NCBI RefSeq assembly: GCF_020215705.1
Contig: NZ_JAIWNB010000032.1
Coordinates: 1-64,000 of the forward strand
Source of the DNA: Nonomuraea aurantiaca
GTDB lineage: Bacteria; Actinomycetota; Actinomycetes; Streptosporangiales; Streptosporangiaceae
Direction: 5' to 3'
Length of the DNA: 64,000 bases
Notes under the pieces: generated by a model
Database searches by the model: none
What the model saw: the letters and a program-made list of their open reading frames with translations, nothing else
What the model was told of the DNA's origin: nothing
Shown: positions 48,317-57,768 of the stretch, piece by piece
How the letters are laid out: each line of letters opens with the position of its first letter
Numbering within the stretch: the stretch's first letter is position 1
Program-made: the position numbers and the translations under genes

Positions 48317-49501
48317 TCAAGCCAGGTCGCGCCGTTTCGGCAACCAGGAGACCAACAACCAGACCAGGCCCAGCGCGCCCAGCCCGTAGCCGTCCTGCAC
48401 GATCTTGTCGAGCACCGGCACCCCCGCCACCTTCAACGCCACCCCCCACCAGGGAATGGGCAGCACGTAGTACAGCCACACGCCCACGGCCACCCGCACC
48501 CTGACCGGATCGCGCCCGTCACCCACAATCGCCCCGAGCACCACGACCACCCAGGCGAGATGGTGGATCCAGGCGACCGGGGACAGCAGCACGGCCATGA
48601 GCCCGACCAGCGCGACGGCGGTGATCGAGTCCTTGGCCTGGTAGGCGGCCCGCGCCCCGCGGAAGCCGTACCAGCCCACGACCGCCACCAGGGCGATCCA
48701 GATCACGGACGTCACCGTGTCGGGCAGGTACAGGCGGATCAGCATGCCGCGGATCGACTGGTTGGTGGTGGCGGCGTTCGCGCCGAGCCGGTTGGGATCG
48801 AACAGCGCCGAGAACCAGAAGTCGGCAGCGTCCTGCGGAATCACCACGAACGGCAGCAAAGTGAGCAGCGCCGCGGCGAACGCCGCCATGAAGAACGTCC
48901 GCCACTGCCGCGTCACCAGCAGATAGATCAGGAAGACGCCCGGCGTGAGCTTCACGGCCGTGGCCAGCCCGATCAGGAACCCCCGCGGCCACCACGGCCT
49001 CCTGGCCACACAGTCGGCCAGGCACAGCGCGACCAGCAGGATGTCCACCTGTCCGAACCGGACCTGGTCGCGGATCGGCATCAAATACGTGCAGGCCACC
49101 ATGAGGAAGGCGAAGAGCCACGGGGCGTGCCGCGCCCACCCCAGCACCCCTCTGAAGGAGTACGCCACCACGACGGCCAGCGACACGAAGACCCCGGCGG
49201 TCCACACCCACTGGGCGGTATCCCAGGACATCTTGGCCAGCAGGACGGCCAGCATCGCCGCGACCGGCGGGTAGGTGAAGGGCAGCAACTGAGGCGCGGG
49301 CGTCGCGAACTCGTAGACGGCCCGACCGTCGAGGATCATCTGCCCGCCGGTCCGGTACACGTCCAGATCGACCAGCCGCTGATCGTCGGGATTGGTCAGC
49401 CACTGCTGCACCAGCGGTGCGACGGCCACCGCGATGACCAGGGCGGCAATCGCCCACGCCCACCACTGCCGCCGGATCGTCGTCGCCCTGCCACCTGTCA
49501 C
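48317..49501 (-). CDS. GT87-family polyprenol-phosphate mannosyltransferase-like membrane protein
   Basis: 394 aa from GTG 49501. About ten to eleven membrane helices. External loop after helix 1 has the acidic VDLDVYRTGGQMIL motif, the catalytic Asp region of GT-C enzymes; YPPVAAMLAVLLA and VKLTPGVFLIYLL also fit the alpha-(1->2) mannosyltransferase group of lipoarabinomannan synthesis. A much longer open frame upstream is antisense to the next gene and is rejected. Confidence 0.85.
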   Translation of the reverse strand: MTGGRATTIRRQWWAWAIAALVIAVAVAPLVQQWLTNPDDQRLVDLDVYRTGGQMILDGRAVYEFATPAPQLLPFTYPPVAAMLAVLLAKMSWDTAQWVWTAGVFVSLAVVVAYSFRGVLGWARHAPWLFAFLMVACTYLMPIRDQVRFGQVDILLVALCLADCVARRPWWPRGFLIGLATAVKLTPGVFLIYLLVTRQWRTFFMAAFAAALLTLLPFVVIPQDAADFWFSALFDPNRLGANAATTNQSIRGMLIRLYLPDTVTSVIWIALVAVVGWYGFRGARAAYQAKDSITAVALVGLMAVLLSPVAWIHHLAWVVVVLGAIVGDGRDPVRVRVAVGVWLYYVLPIPWWGVALKVAGVPVLDKIVQDGYGLGALGLVWLLVSWLPKRRDLA

Positions 49502-49561
49502 GGTGTGGCACGTTACCGTGGCTGTTGTTGATCGAGCGCGTCGATACTGGGGGTCCCGCAC

Positions 49562-52189
49562 ATGCCGCACGCCACCTTCAGCGCGGCCTCCCCCACCTCG
49601 GACCGCCCTCCCATGCCGCAAGAATCCCCCGGACTGCCGCCGCAAGAATCCCCCGGACGGCCGCCTGAACAGTCCGCCGCCCGGCGCGGCCACCGCCCGG
49701 CCGTCCTGGTCTTCGTCGCGATGCTTCTCGCCGCCGTTCTGGCGCCCCTCTTCGGCGCGGGCCCAGCCACCGCGGCAACGTCGGCCGCGGACTCCGCTCC
49801 CGTTTCGGACCCCGCTTGGGCATCGTCCGCGCGTGGTCGTGTGGCGCTCATCGGGGTGCCTGGGCTCCAGTGGAGCGACCTCGACGAAACCCGTACCCCC
49901 AACTTGTGGAAGCTGGTCGCCCACGGCGGCTCCGCGTCCCTGTCCACGCGTGCCGTCCCACCGCCCGATCGCGGCATCACCTGCCCGATGGCCGGATGGC
50001 TGACCGTGTCGGCGGGCCAGCGGGCCGGGACGGCCGGGCGCGGGTGCGCCGCTGTCCCGAAACCCCAGGTCAGCGCCGAGGGTGCCACGGTCCCGGACTG
50101 GTCGGCGCTGGCCGCGTACCAGTCCGAGACCGGGTACGACGCGCGGCTCGGCACCCTGGGCCAGCTGGTGACGTCCTCGGGCGGCCATGTCGCCGCCATC
50201 GGGCCGGGCGCCGCCGTGGCCGCCGCAGATGCGACCGGAAAAGTCGCCACATATGTCGACACGCCGGAGGCTCTCGGCGACCCGACTCCCTACAACCTGA
50301 TCGTCATGGACGCCGCCGACCTGGCCGACGCCTGGGCCCGCCAGCCGCTCGACGAGTACGGCGTGCCGACTCCTCTCCCCACCGCGACACGGCAGGCCGC
50401 CGCCGCGCAGGCGGACCGCCGCATCGGCGACCTGCTCGGCAGGCTGCCCGGCGACACGACCGTCCTGGTGGCGGGCATCTCCGACATCACCACGAACCCC
50501 CACCTCCACGTCGCCATCGCCACCGGCCCCTCCCCGAGCGGCCGGCCGTTCCAGCACGGCTATCTGACGGCGACCTCCACCCGGCAGGACGCCCTGGTCA
50601 CGATCACCGACCTGACCGCCACCGCGATCCAGCTGCTGGACCTGGAGGCGCCGCGCGAGGTGGTCGGGCGCGCCTGGCAGACCGACGGTACGACGGCCGC
50701 GGCCACACCCCTCGACACGGTGAACGGGCTGTCGGACGGCGATCTGGCCAGCCAGGTGCTTCGGGAGGTCCGCGGGCCGTTCTTCGCGGTGTTCGTGACG
50801 GTGCAGTTGCTCTTCTACGCCTTCGCCGCCCTGGCCCTCCGCCGCCGTCGCCGTCGCCGCTCCGCCTCCGTCTCCGCCGGGGAAACGACCACCGACGCCA
50901 CGTCCGCGGGAGTCGCGTCCGGTGAGGCGTCGCCCGCTGAGGCCGGGTCCGCTGAGAGCGAGTCCGATGTGGCCCGGTCCGCTGAGAGCGGTTCCGGTGT
51001 AACCGCGTCCGCTGAGGCCAGGGGCGCGGAACCCACCTCCGCGGGGACTCACGGTGACGCCGGAGGGCCGTCGGTGGAGCCGGCGGGGGCTCTGCCGGGG
51101 TACGAGGCGGCGAGTGCTTCTCGGCTGCTGGCCGTCGTGCAGGTGGTGGCCGTGGTCAGTGGGTCCATCGCCGTCTCGACGTTCCTCGCGCAGCTGGTGC
51201 CGTGGTGGGCCCTCCCCCTGCCGATGCTCGGCGTCATCGTGACCATCCTCGCCTTCGCCGCGCTGATCACGGGGCTGGCCTTCGCCGGGCCGTGGCGGGC
51301 GCACGTGCTCGGGCCCCTGACCGTGGTCGCGGGCATCACCTCCGTCGCGCTGCTGATAGACGTGATGACCGGCTCGAAGCTGCAGGTCAACGCGGTGACC
51401 GGCTACGAGCCTGTTACCGGGGGCCGGTTCTACGGGTTCTCCAACATCGCCTTCGCCGTGTACGCGACGGGGACCGTGCTCGCCCTGGCCGGCGTGGCTC
51501 AGTGGCTGCTCAGGAGGGGGGTGTCGAGGTTCGTGACGGTGCTGGTGTGCGGGGCGTATGGGGCTTTGGCGGTGTTCGCCGATGGGTGGCCGTCTTGGGG
51601 GGCGGACTTCGGCGGGGTCCCGGCGTTCGTGATCGGGCTGGCCGTCTTCCTCATCCTGCTCGCCGGGCGGCGGGTCTCGATCGTGAAGCTGCTGCTGGTC
51701 GGGGTGGCCGGCGGGGTGCTCATCGGGGCCATCTCGCTCTTCGACTGGCTGCGGCCGGCGGCGCAGCGCACCCATCTGGGCAACTTCGTGCAGCAGATCA
51801 TCGACGGTCAGGCGTGGACGGTGGTCGGGCGCAAGTTCAGCGCGATGATCGGCGTCACCGTCGGGAACTGGTCTCTCACGCTGCTCACGCTGGTCGCCCT
51901 CGCGTTCCTCTTCTGGGTGCTCAACCGGCCGTCCCGCTGGGGTGCTCCGGCGCTCGGTCAGGCGTACGCGCTCGCGCCGACGCTCCGGGCGGGCCTGTTC
52001 GGGGCGCTCACGTGCGCGTTCATCGGGTTTCTCATCAACGACTCGGGCATCGCCATCCCGGCCATGGCGCTCACGGTGGCGGTGCCGTTGACGCTCGCGG
52101 CGTCCGTACGCGCGCTGCAGCTCGCCACGACCACCACATCAGAGCCGCCGTCAGCGCGAACAGGGCCCACGGAGCGATCCGCGACCTGA
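49562..52189 (+). CDS. large membrane protein with an alkaline-phosphatase-like external domain
   Basis: 875 aa. A disordered Pro-rich start (1-45), signal-anchor (VLVFVAMLLAAVLAPLFGAG), then an external domain of ~320 residues: VALIGVPGLQWSDLD, TPNLWKLVAHGGSASL and VLVAGISD resemble alkaline phosphatase/sulfatase folds, although no full metal site can be named. One helix at about 405-425 and a charged Ser/Glu/Ala-rich cytoplasmic loop follow, then about ten C-terminal helices. Conserved in actinobacteria without known function. 3' end overlaps the convergent transferase gene by 119 bp. Confidence 0.8.
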   Translation: MPHATFSAASPTSDRPPMPQESPGLPPQESPGRPPEQSAARRGHRPAVLVFVAMLLAAVLAPLFGAGPATAATSAADSAPVSDPAWASSARGRVALIGVPGLQWSDLDETRTPNLWKLVAHGGSASLSTRAVPPPDRGITCPMAGWLTVSAGQRAGTAGRGCAAVPKPQVSAEGATVPDWSALAAYQSETGYDARLGTLGQLVTSSGGHVAAIGPGAAVAAADATGKVATYVDTPEALGDPTPYNLIVMDAADLADAWARQPLDEYGVPTPLPTATRQAAAAQADRRIGDLLGRLPGDTTVLVAGISDITTNPHLHVAIATGPSPSGRPFQHGYLTATSTRQDALVTITDLTATAIQLLDLEAPREVVGRAWQTDGTTAAATPLDTVNGLSDGDLASQVLREVRGPFFAVFVTVQLLFYAFAALALRRRRRRRSASVSAGETTTDATSAGVASGEASPAEAGSAESESDVARSAESGSGVTASAEARGAEPTSAGTHGDAGGPSVEPAGALPGYEAASASRLLAVVQVVAVVSGSIAVSTFLAQLVPWWALPLPMLGVIVTILAFAALITGLAFAGPWRAHVLGPLTVVAGITSVALLIDVMTGSKLQVNAVTGYEPVTGGRFYGFSNIAFAVYATGTVLALAGVAQWLLRRGVSRFVTVLVCGAYGALAVFADGWPSWGADFGGVPAFVIGLAVFLILLAGRRVSIVKLLLVGVAGGVLIGAISLFDWLRPAAQRTHLGNFVQQIIDGQAWTVVGRKFSAMIGVTVGNWSLTLLTLVALAFLFWVLNRPSRWGAPALGQAYALAPTLRAGLFGALTCAFIGFLINDSGIAIPAMALTVAVPLTLAASVRALQLATTTTSEPPSARTGPTERSAT

Positions 52190-53681
52190 CCACCGTACGG
52201 AGCCAGTCGAGGTCCGGCGGCATGACGTCGTTGTCGAGGACGCGGGCGGGCAGGTAGGCCAGGGACAGCACGAGCAGGTGCGTGAGCAGCAGCCCGTCGA
52301 GCGCCGACGCGCCGATCAGGGCGAGCATCCCGAAGGCCAGGCCGTCGTACCAGGGCAGGATGTACGGAGTTGCGAACAGATAGGCGATGACGATCACGGC
52401 GGCGACGACGGGAGCACTCAACCCTGCCGCCCCCTGGACGGGCACTGAGCCCGGGTAGCCGTCGAGCCTGGACCTCAGGCGGAACAGCGACCACGCCACC
52501 AGCGCGAGCACCAGCAGCGAGCCGATCTGGATCTCCCCTCGGTAGGCGCTGCCCGCCCCGACGATCGACTGCAGCCAGCCCTGGACGAGTTTCCAGAACG
52601 AGGCCAGCGAGATCGACTTGCTGGTGCGGGTCATCGGGCCGATCGCCGCGGAACCGACGATCACGTAGCCGACGACCACCACGGCCAGAGCGGTGCCCGC
52701 CATCAGGGCCAGGCGGGCGGGGCGCCGGCGCAGCTCCCAGGCCGGGCCGAGCGCCACAAGGCCCGCGTTGATCTTCACCGCCACGCCGAGGCCGAGCAGG
52801 AGCCCGGAGCCGACCGGGCGGCTCCGCGCCAGGAGGGCGGCGACCATGCAGGCGATGGCCAGGGTGTCGATGTGCATGCCGGCGACCAACTGGTAGAGCA
52901 GGAGCGGGTTGGCGGTCCAGAGCAGGGCCGCCCGCAGCCGTCTGGCGGGATCGTCCCGGGTGAAACGGTCGATCAGCAGGCCCGTCGCGATGAATGCGGC
53001 CGCGTTGACCAGGGCCAGGACGAAGATGGTCAGCCGGAGCGAGTCGCCGCCGATCCAGCTCGCCAGGGCCTGCACGGCCGTCGCCACCGGGCCGTAGACG
53101 CTCGGCTCCTCACGCCAGGGAGCTTCCACCGCGCGGGCGATGGGGTCGGTGGGCAGGTCGACGGCTCCGTGGGTGTACGGGTTGACGCCCAACGTCACCA
53201 TGCGTCCGTAAGCGGCGTAGTTGAGGTGGTCACCGGAGCCGGACGGAGGCAGGAACGCCAGCAGCGCGGCGGCCAGGCAGCCGAGGCGTACCAGCAACCG
53301 AGGGTCCGGCAACCACTGACCGCCGCCGAACAACCATTGACTGCCGCCGAACAACGTGTACCCGCCGGTGGCGGGCGGGGAGGTGGCGGCCAGCGGGGTG
53401 GTGGGCAGGGTGGACGCGCGGGAGAGGGCGAGCAGCAGACCCAGCGAGCCGAGCGCGCCGAGCACGATCGCCGCCGCGCCGAGCCCCACCACGAGGTGGG
53501 GAGCGGGGTGCGCGTTCAGGGAGTAGGGCGGCTGCCAGGTGGGGCCGCTCAAGGCAGGGACCATGACGGACGGGCCGAGGAGGCCGATGACGATCGTCAG
53601 CAGGACCGAGGCGCCGATCGCCGCCGTGGCCGACTGGGCGAGCCGGCCTGGCGCCTTTCCGCGCCGCGTCTCCGAAGTCAC
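52071..53681 (-). CDS. MptB-like alpha-(1->6) mannosyltransferase (GT-C)
   Basis: 536 aa from GTG 53681 (GTG 53699 also possible). About thirteen membrane helices; the loop DHLNYAAYGRMVTLGVNPYT with catalytic-type Asp/His and EEPSVYGPVATAVQALASWI match polyprenol-phosphomannose-dependent mannosyltransferases that build lipomannan. TANPLLLYQLVAGMHIDTLA is another conserved part. It would act at the outer membrane leaflet. Confidence 0.88.
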   Translation of the reverse strand: MTSETRRGKAPGRLAQSATAAIGASVLLTIVIGLLGPSVMVPALSGPTWQPPYSLNAHPAPHLVVGLGAAAIVLGALGSLGLLLALSRASTLPTTPLAATSPPATGGYTLFGGSQWLFGGGQWLPDPRLLVRLGCLAAALLAFLPPSGSGDHLNYAAYGRMVTLGVNPYTHGAVDLPTDPIARAVEAPWREEPSVYGPVATAVQALASWIGGDSLRLTIFVLALVNAAAFIATGLLIDRFTRDDPARRLRAALLWTANPLLLYQLVAGMHIDTLAIACMVAALLARSRPVGSGLLLGLGVAVKINAGLVALGPAWELRRRPARLALMAGTALAVVVVGYVIVGSAAIGPMTRTSKSISLASFWKLVQGWLQSIVGAGSAYRGEIQIGSLLVLALVAWSLFRLRSRLDGYPGSVPVQGAAGLSAPVVAAVIVIAYLFATPYILPWYDGLAFGMLALIGASALDGLLLTHLLVLSLAYLPARVLDNDVMPPDLDWLRTVVRSRIAPWALFALTAALMWWSWRAAARVRTPRASTAPPP

Positions 53682-53748
53682 CCGCAAATTCCAGCACACT
53701 CGCCGGAACGCTCAGGCCCGAGCTCACCAGCCCGCCGTCGCCGAAGGG

Positions 53749-53770
53749 CCCTCGCCTCACCTGGCGAGGG
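53749..53770 (-). terminator. hairpin after the NmrA gene
   Basis: CCCTCGCC/GGCGAGGG with a six-base loop, between the end of the NmrA gene and the start of the transferase gene, both on the minus strand. Confidence 0.6.
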
Positions 53771-53877
53771 ACCCCGGCGCGCGGTTTCCCGAGGCTGGCC
53801 GCTCACCTGGCGAAAGGGTCCGGCAGGCGGCCTGCCAGGACCGGTGACAACGGGCCGGGGACGACGGGTGGGGCAAT

Positions 53878-54777
53878 TCAGGACGGCAGGGAGTCCAGTT
53901 GTGCCAGGAGCCGTGCCTTGCCCGAGCGGTCCAGCCAACTGCTGAAGTCCGTGAGGGCGGCGTTGGCCTTGCGCAGGGGCTCGAGGTCGGTGTCGTAGTA
54001 GGTCTCGTTCGCCCAGGTGAAGACCTTCGCCACCTCGGGGTCGTGCTCCCAGAGGACGTCCAGGGGAATCCGGGTGTGCGGAATCCGGCGACCGGCCGCC
54101 GTGCTGAGCGCGTCGGCGATCTGCGGGGCGGTCAGCCGGTCGCCGATGATCTCCATCGCCTGCCCCAGGTAGGTGTCCGGGTCCGCGAAGGCCAGCGCGG
54201 CGAAGGCACCGGTGTCGTCGATGGCGATGAGCTGCATGACCAGGTCGTCGTGCCAGGGCACGTTGAGCGAGCCGTTCTGGAAGAACCGCGCGGGGCTGGT
54301 GAAGTCCTCCATGAACCCGGCCGGGCGCAGGATCGTCGCCGGCACACCCAGCTCGCGGATGCGCTGCTCGATCTGCCACTTGTCGATGGCGCCCCAGCCG
54401 TGCTCCACGTAGAAGCTGTTCTGGCTCTCGACGCCGCCGACCGACGAGTACACCAGGTGCCGCACGTCCGCGGCCTTGGCGGCGTCCGCGACGTTCTTGC
54501 CTTGGGCGATCTCGTTGTCGTTGGCGGACTGGACGCTGTAGATGCCGTACACGCCGCGGGCCGCCGCCTCGATGGAGGCGCGGTCGTCCAGGTCGCCCCG
54601 GACAAGCTCGGCGCCGGCGGCGGCGAGCGCGGCAGCCGCGGGGGCGCTCTCGTCCCGGACGAGGGCGCGGACCCGCCAGCCGTCGGCGAGCAGGTGGCGG
54701 GCGGTGGCGCCGCCCTGGTTGCCGGTGGCGCCGGTGACCAGGACGGTCTTGTCGCGGGGGTCGGTGGTGCTGTTCAT
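53878..54777 (-). CDS. NmrA/HSCARG-family NAD(P)-binding protein
   Basis: 299 aa. Rossmann start VLVTGATGNQGGATARHLLA; typical YSVQSANDNE, VYSSVGGVE, and TILRPAGFMEDF. These atypical SDRs sense the NADPH state or reduce quinone-like compounds. Divergent from a TetR regulator across a region with TTGACT...AGTCAA. Confidence 0.92.
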   Translation of the reverse strand: MNSTTDPRDKTVLVTGATGNQGGATARHLLADGWRVRALVRDESAPAAAALAAAGAELVRGDLDDRASIEAAARGVYGIYSVQSANDNEIAQGKNVADAAKAADVRHLVYSSVGGVESQNSFYVEHGWGAIDKWQIEQRIRELGVPATILRPAGFMEDFTSPARFFQNGSLNVPWHDDLVMQLIAIDDTGAFAALAFADPDTYLGQAMEIIGDRLTAPQIADALSTAAGRRIPHTRIPLDVLWEHDPEVAKVFTWANETYYDTDLEPLRKANAALTDFSSWLDRSGKARLLAQLDSLPS

Positions 54778-54814
54778 GACTCGCTCCAGTCGCGGGTGTT
54801 GCCGCTGTGTCGAG

Positions 54815-54847
54815 TTGACTTTATGACGTAATTTGAAAGTTAGTCAA
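54815..54847. promoter_or_regulatory. candidate operator between NmrA and TetR genes
   Basis: TTGACT and AGTCAA in inverted orientation with 21 bases between; GAGTTGAC occurs twice, at 54813 and 54859. Placement fits TetR control of the divergent NmrA gene. Confidence 0.45.
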
Positions 54848-54876
54848 TCGACAAATGCGAGTTGACCAGTTCTCGC

Positions 54877-55611
54877 ATGGGGTCATACGGTCCCTACGTG
54901 AGCGCCAACGCCGAACGGCTTCGAGACCCGCGGCAGCGAGCCGAGCGGGCCACCCGCATCCTCGACGTGGCAGCCGACCTGCTGCTGCGCCACGGCTACC
55001 GGCGGGTGACCATCGACGACGTGGCCGAGGGAGCCGGCATCGGCAAGGGCACTGTCTACCTCCACTGGAAGACCCGCGAGCAGCTGTTCGGCGTGGTCTT
55101 CGCCCGCGAGGTGCTCTACGCCATGGACGAGCTACGGCAGGCGTTGCGGCGGGATCTGGAGGCATGCCTGCTGCACAACTTCGCGCGCGTCTACTTCCTG
55201 GCCATCACCGACCGCCCGCTGCTGCGCGGGTTCCTCTTGGCCGACCCCCACCTGCTCGGCAAGCTGACCAGCTCGCCCGATACCGCCCGTGACGAGCGGC
55301 ACGGCAGCATGGCGCGCGACTACCTCAACCTGCTCGCCGAGTACGGACTGCTCCGCGACGACATGCGCGCCGACGAGGTCGGCTATGCCTACCAGGCCAC
55401 GTTCGAGGGCTTCCTGCGCGCCGAAGGCGATGCCCCCGCCGGGGGGACGGAGCAATGGGCTGACCTGCTCGCGCGGACCGTCCGACGCGCCTTCGAGAGC
55501 GAGGCGGCCATCCCCGACGCCAGGCTGCGCGACCTCGCCGCCGCCACCGTCGCCCTGCTCAGCGGCCTGATCGACGCCGATCGCGCCGAGTCCGGCATCC
55601 CTGAGGGCTGA
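54877..55611 (+). CDS. TetR-family transcriptional regulator
   Basis: About 244 aa. Helix-turn-helix: ATRILDVAADLLLRHGYRRV, TIDDVAEGAGIGKGTVYLHW, then KTREQLF. The start is uncertain: TTG 54862, ATG 54877 and GTG 54898 are all in frame; ATG 54877 is chosen. Likely represses the divergent NmrA gene. Confidence 0.9.
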   Translation: MGSYGPYVSANAERLRDPRQRAERATRILDVAADLLLRHGYRRVTIDDVAEGAGIGKGTVYLHWKTREQLFGVVFAREVLYAMDELRQALRRDLEACLLHNFARVYFLAITDRPLLRGFLLADPHLLGKLTSSPDTARDERHGSMARDYLNLLAEYGLLRDDMRADEVGYAYQATFEGFLRAEGDAPAGGTEQWADLLARTVRRAFESEAAIPDARLRDLAAATVALLSGLIDADRAESGIPEG

Positions 55612-55624
55612 CGTCTAAGAACGC

Positions 55625-56095
55625 CTACCGCAGATACGGCAGGACGGTTCGAAAGTCCTGCGCCTCGCGGCCCTCTTCGACGGGCGCGCCGCCGGAGCCC
55701 GCCTTGGACTTCCGTCCCCGCTCCCGCTCGATCATGATCTCCGCCACCGTCTCCTGGACGCCGCCGCGGATCTCCACGTACTCCAGCAGACCAGTACGTT
55801 CCAGCGCGGTGAGCAGCCGGTCGGGAGGGCGGGCCAGGATGATGCGGCCGCTGTGCGTGGCCCGTACGCGCTGCAACGCCACGGCCAGCGCCCCGATCAG
55901 GGAAGAGTCGTAGAACACCACGTCAGTCAGGTCGAATACCAGGATGGGCCCGTCGGACCAGTCCCATACCTCCCGGATGCGCGCGCTCAGGCGTGCACGG
56001 CCGGCGTGATCCAGCTCCCCGCTCGCTCGAAGGACTGTGCAATGAACGTGTCGGATAGTGTCGATTCGCACCGCACGCGCGCTCATGGTTCGCAC
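55625..56095 (-). CDS. STAS-domain protein (anti-anti-sigma type)
   Basis: 156 aa. STAS fold with LVFDLTDVVFYDSSLIGALA, where Ser is the usual phosphorylation site. The C-terminal 35 residues are charged and disordered. It lacks an adjacent kinase. Start ATG 56095; the first ~10 residues are uncertain. Confidence 0.8.
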   Translation of the reverse strand: MRTMSARAVRIDTIRHVHCTVLRASGELDHAGRARLSARIREVWDWSDGPILVFDLTDVVFYDSSLIGALAVALQRVRATHSGRIILARPPDRLLTALERTGLLEYVEIRGGVQETVAEIMIERERGRKSKAGSGGAPVEEGREAQDFRTVLPYLR

Positions 56096-56267
56096 TCACT
56101 TCCAGTAGCGTCACCTTCTTTCTGCCCGGGAAAAGCCGCAATCAACGGCTGGGACAACGTGAAGGCCATCACAGGCCGCGAATCTCCCCTGCTCCGTCCA
56201 GCTCATCGTGTCCGCGGACGAATGCGGCCCGGGGTCCGTGAGTGCCCTGAACCAGGTCGAGCGGGCC

Positions 56268-56396
56268 CTAGACCAGGAATTCGGTGAGGATGCCCGGCGC
56301 GGCCCCCTCCGCGAGCGCGGGGGCGTCGCCCGCGGCGAGGTCGGGGATGCGGTAGCCCTGCTCGCCCGCCACCGCGGCCGTCAGCGCGTCCTTTCC
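56268..56396 (-). pseudogene. 3' remnant of a gene behind the TetR operator
   Basis: The minus-strand frame reads GKDALTAAVAGEQGYRIPDL, AAGDAPALAEGAAPGILTEF, LV, stop (TAG 56268-56270), with nearly all codons ending in G or C. It begins one base inside the inverted repeat and has no start codon. It looks like the last 42 codons of a gene whose front was deleted up to the operator. The rest of 56096-56441 holds nothing else visible. Confidence 0.5.
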
Positions 56397-56440
56397 AAGT
56401 CAACTGTATTGCTTCGACCATAGCAAGACAGTTGACTTGG
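56395..56440. promoter_or_regulatory. 13-bp perfect inverted repeat, candidate TetR operator
   Basis: CCAAGTCAACTGT (56395-56407) and ACAGTTGACTTGG (56428-56440) are exact inverted copies around 20 bases that also contain TTGCT/AGCAA. It lies one base after the TetR gene's end. Confidence 0.6.
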
Positions 56441-56441
56441 A

Positions 56442-57038
56442 TCAACCGCCGAAGAGCCGGTCCAGCTGCCCGTCCATCAGCGCCACCGTCTCCTCAGCGG
56501 TGTGCACACCCAGGTGGAAGTTGGCGCGCAGCCCGTCGGCCAGGCTGACCAGCAGCGCCGCCTCGGCCGCCGGATCGCGGGACCCCTCGACGTCGCCCGC
56601 CCGCATGGCCAGCGCGATCTGGCCCTCCAGCACGCCACGCAGCGCGAGCGCGCGCTTGCGGGCGTAGTCGCGCAGCGGCTCGCTGCGCGCGGCCTCCAGC
56701 AGGAAGCTGATGTTGATCAGGCTGCCCGCCTCCGCCGCCTGGCCGACAGGGAGCATCTCCAGGACGATGGCCCGGAGCCTGGCCCGCGGCGTCTGCGATC
56801 CGGCGGCCAGCATGCGCTCGGCCACGCGCTCGACGTTCTTCCTGTTCATGAACTCGACCGCGAAGACCATCATGTCCTCACGGTTGGTGAAATAGTGCTG
56901 GAGCTGGCCGAGCGACATGTCCGCCGCCGCGGCGACCTCTCTCAGGCTCACCCGGTCGAGCCCCCGCGCCTGTGCCACCCGCCACAGCGCCTTGGCGATC
57001 TGGGTACGCCGGGCCTCGTGGTCCACCTGCTTGGGCAC
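56442..57038 (-). CDS. TetR-family transcriptional regulator (BetI-like)
   Basis: 198 aa. VSLREVAAAADMSLGQLQHY followed by FTNREDMM is the BetI-type helix-turn-helix and dimer start; the C-terminal domain is TetR_C_6-like. The operator-like repeat just downstream suggests it controls the gene that once stood at 56396 and below, now only a remnant; autorepression is also possible from its own promoter. Confidence 0.9.
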   Translation of the reverse strand: MPKQVDHEARRTQIAKALWRVAQARGLDRVSLREVAAAADMSLGQLQHYFTNREDMMVFAVEFMNRKNVERVAERMLAAGSQTPRARLRAIVLEMLPVGQAAEAGSLINISFLLEAARSEPLRDYARKRALALRGVLEGQIALAMRAGDVEGSRDPAAEAALLVSLADGLRANFHLGVHTAEETVALMDGQLDRLFGG

Positions 57039-57168
57039 CCGTGCTCCTCTCTTTTACGTTCCCCCACGGTACTCAATACGCATGACTTGGCATAACCAGC
57101 GCGAGGAGAAGTGCACCTCGGACCCGAACGTGCGAACGTGATCTGGTGCATCGCTGAAGGGAGTGCCG

Positions 57169-57768
57169 GTGGGCATCATTTCGCGCGGCTTCCAGGGCCG
57201 GCGCCGGGGCGACGACGACCGGTTGCCCCCCGGCCAATATCTGGTCGACGATTTCCCGGTGCTGTCGACGGGGCCGACGCCGCGGATTCCGCTGGAGCGG
57301 TGGGAGTTCGCCATCGACACCGAGGCCGGGCAGACCCACCGGTGGAGCTGGCCGGAGCTGATGGCGCTGCCGCAGGAGACGCCGACGGTCGACATCCACT
57401 GCGTGACCAAGTGGTCCAAGCTCGGCACCGGCTGGCAGGGGGTCTCGCTGGACACCCTGTTCGAGGACGTCGAGTCGGCCGCCGAGTACGCGCTGGCCTA
57501 CTCGTACGGCGGCTACACCACGAACCTGCCCTTGGAGGACCTGCTCGACGGCAAGGCGTGGATCGTCCACAAGTTCGACGGCGAGGAGCTCGAACCCCGG
57601 CACGGCGGCCCGGCCCGGCTGCTGGTGCCACACCTGTACCTGTGGAAGTCGGCCAAGTGGATACACGGCATCCGGCTGCTCGACGAGGACTGGCCGGGCT
57701 TCTGGGAGACCGCCGGCTACCACAACTACGGCGACCCGTGGCGCGAGCAGCGCTATGAGGGCGACTAG
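57169..57768 (+). CDS. molybdopterin-dependent sulfite oxidase-like oxidoreductase
   Basis: 199 aa from GTG 57169, six bases after GAAGGGAG. Small YedY/sulfite-oxidase-type fold: ISRGFQGRR, PTVDIHCVTKWSKLGTGWQG contains the Cys that ligates molybdenum, and AYSYGGYTTNLPLEDLLDGK then PHLYLWKSAKWIHGIRL follow. Without signal peptide, so cytoplasmic. Its TAG is immediately followed by the reductase GTG, so the two probably form an electron-transfer pair. Confidence 0.92.
   Translation: MGIISRGFQGRRRGDDDRLPPGQYLVDDFPVLSTGPTPRIPLERWEFAIDTEAGQTHRWSWPELMALPQETPTVDIHCVTKWSKLGTGWQGVSLDTLFEDVESAAEYALAYSYGGYTTNLPLEDLLDGKAWIVHKFDGEELEPRHGGPARLLVPHLYLWKSAKWIHGIRLLDEDWPGFWETAGYHNYGDPWREQRYEGD

Noticed and set aside
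49502..51775. Upstream extension of the GT87 gene
   Set aside because: The extension is antisense to the 875-aa gene and has no motif; the GTG at 49501 begins the membrane protein.
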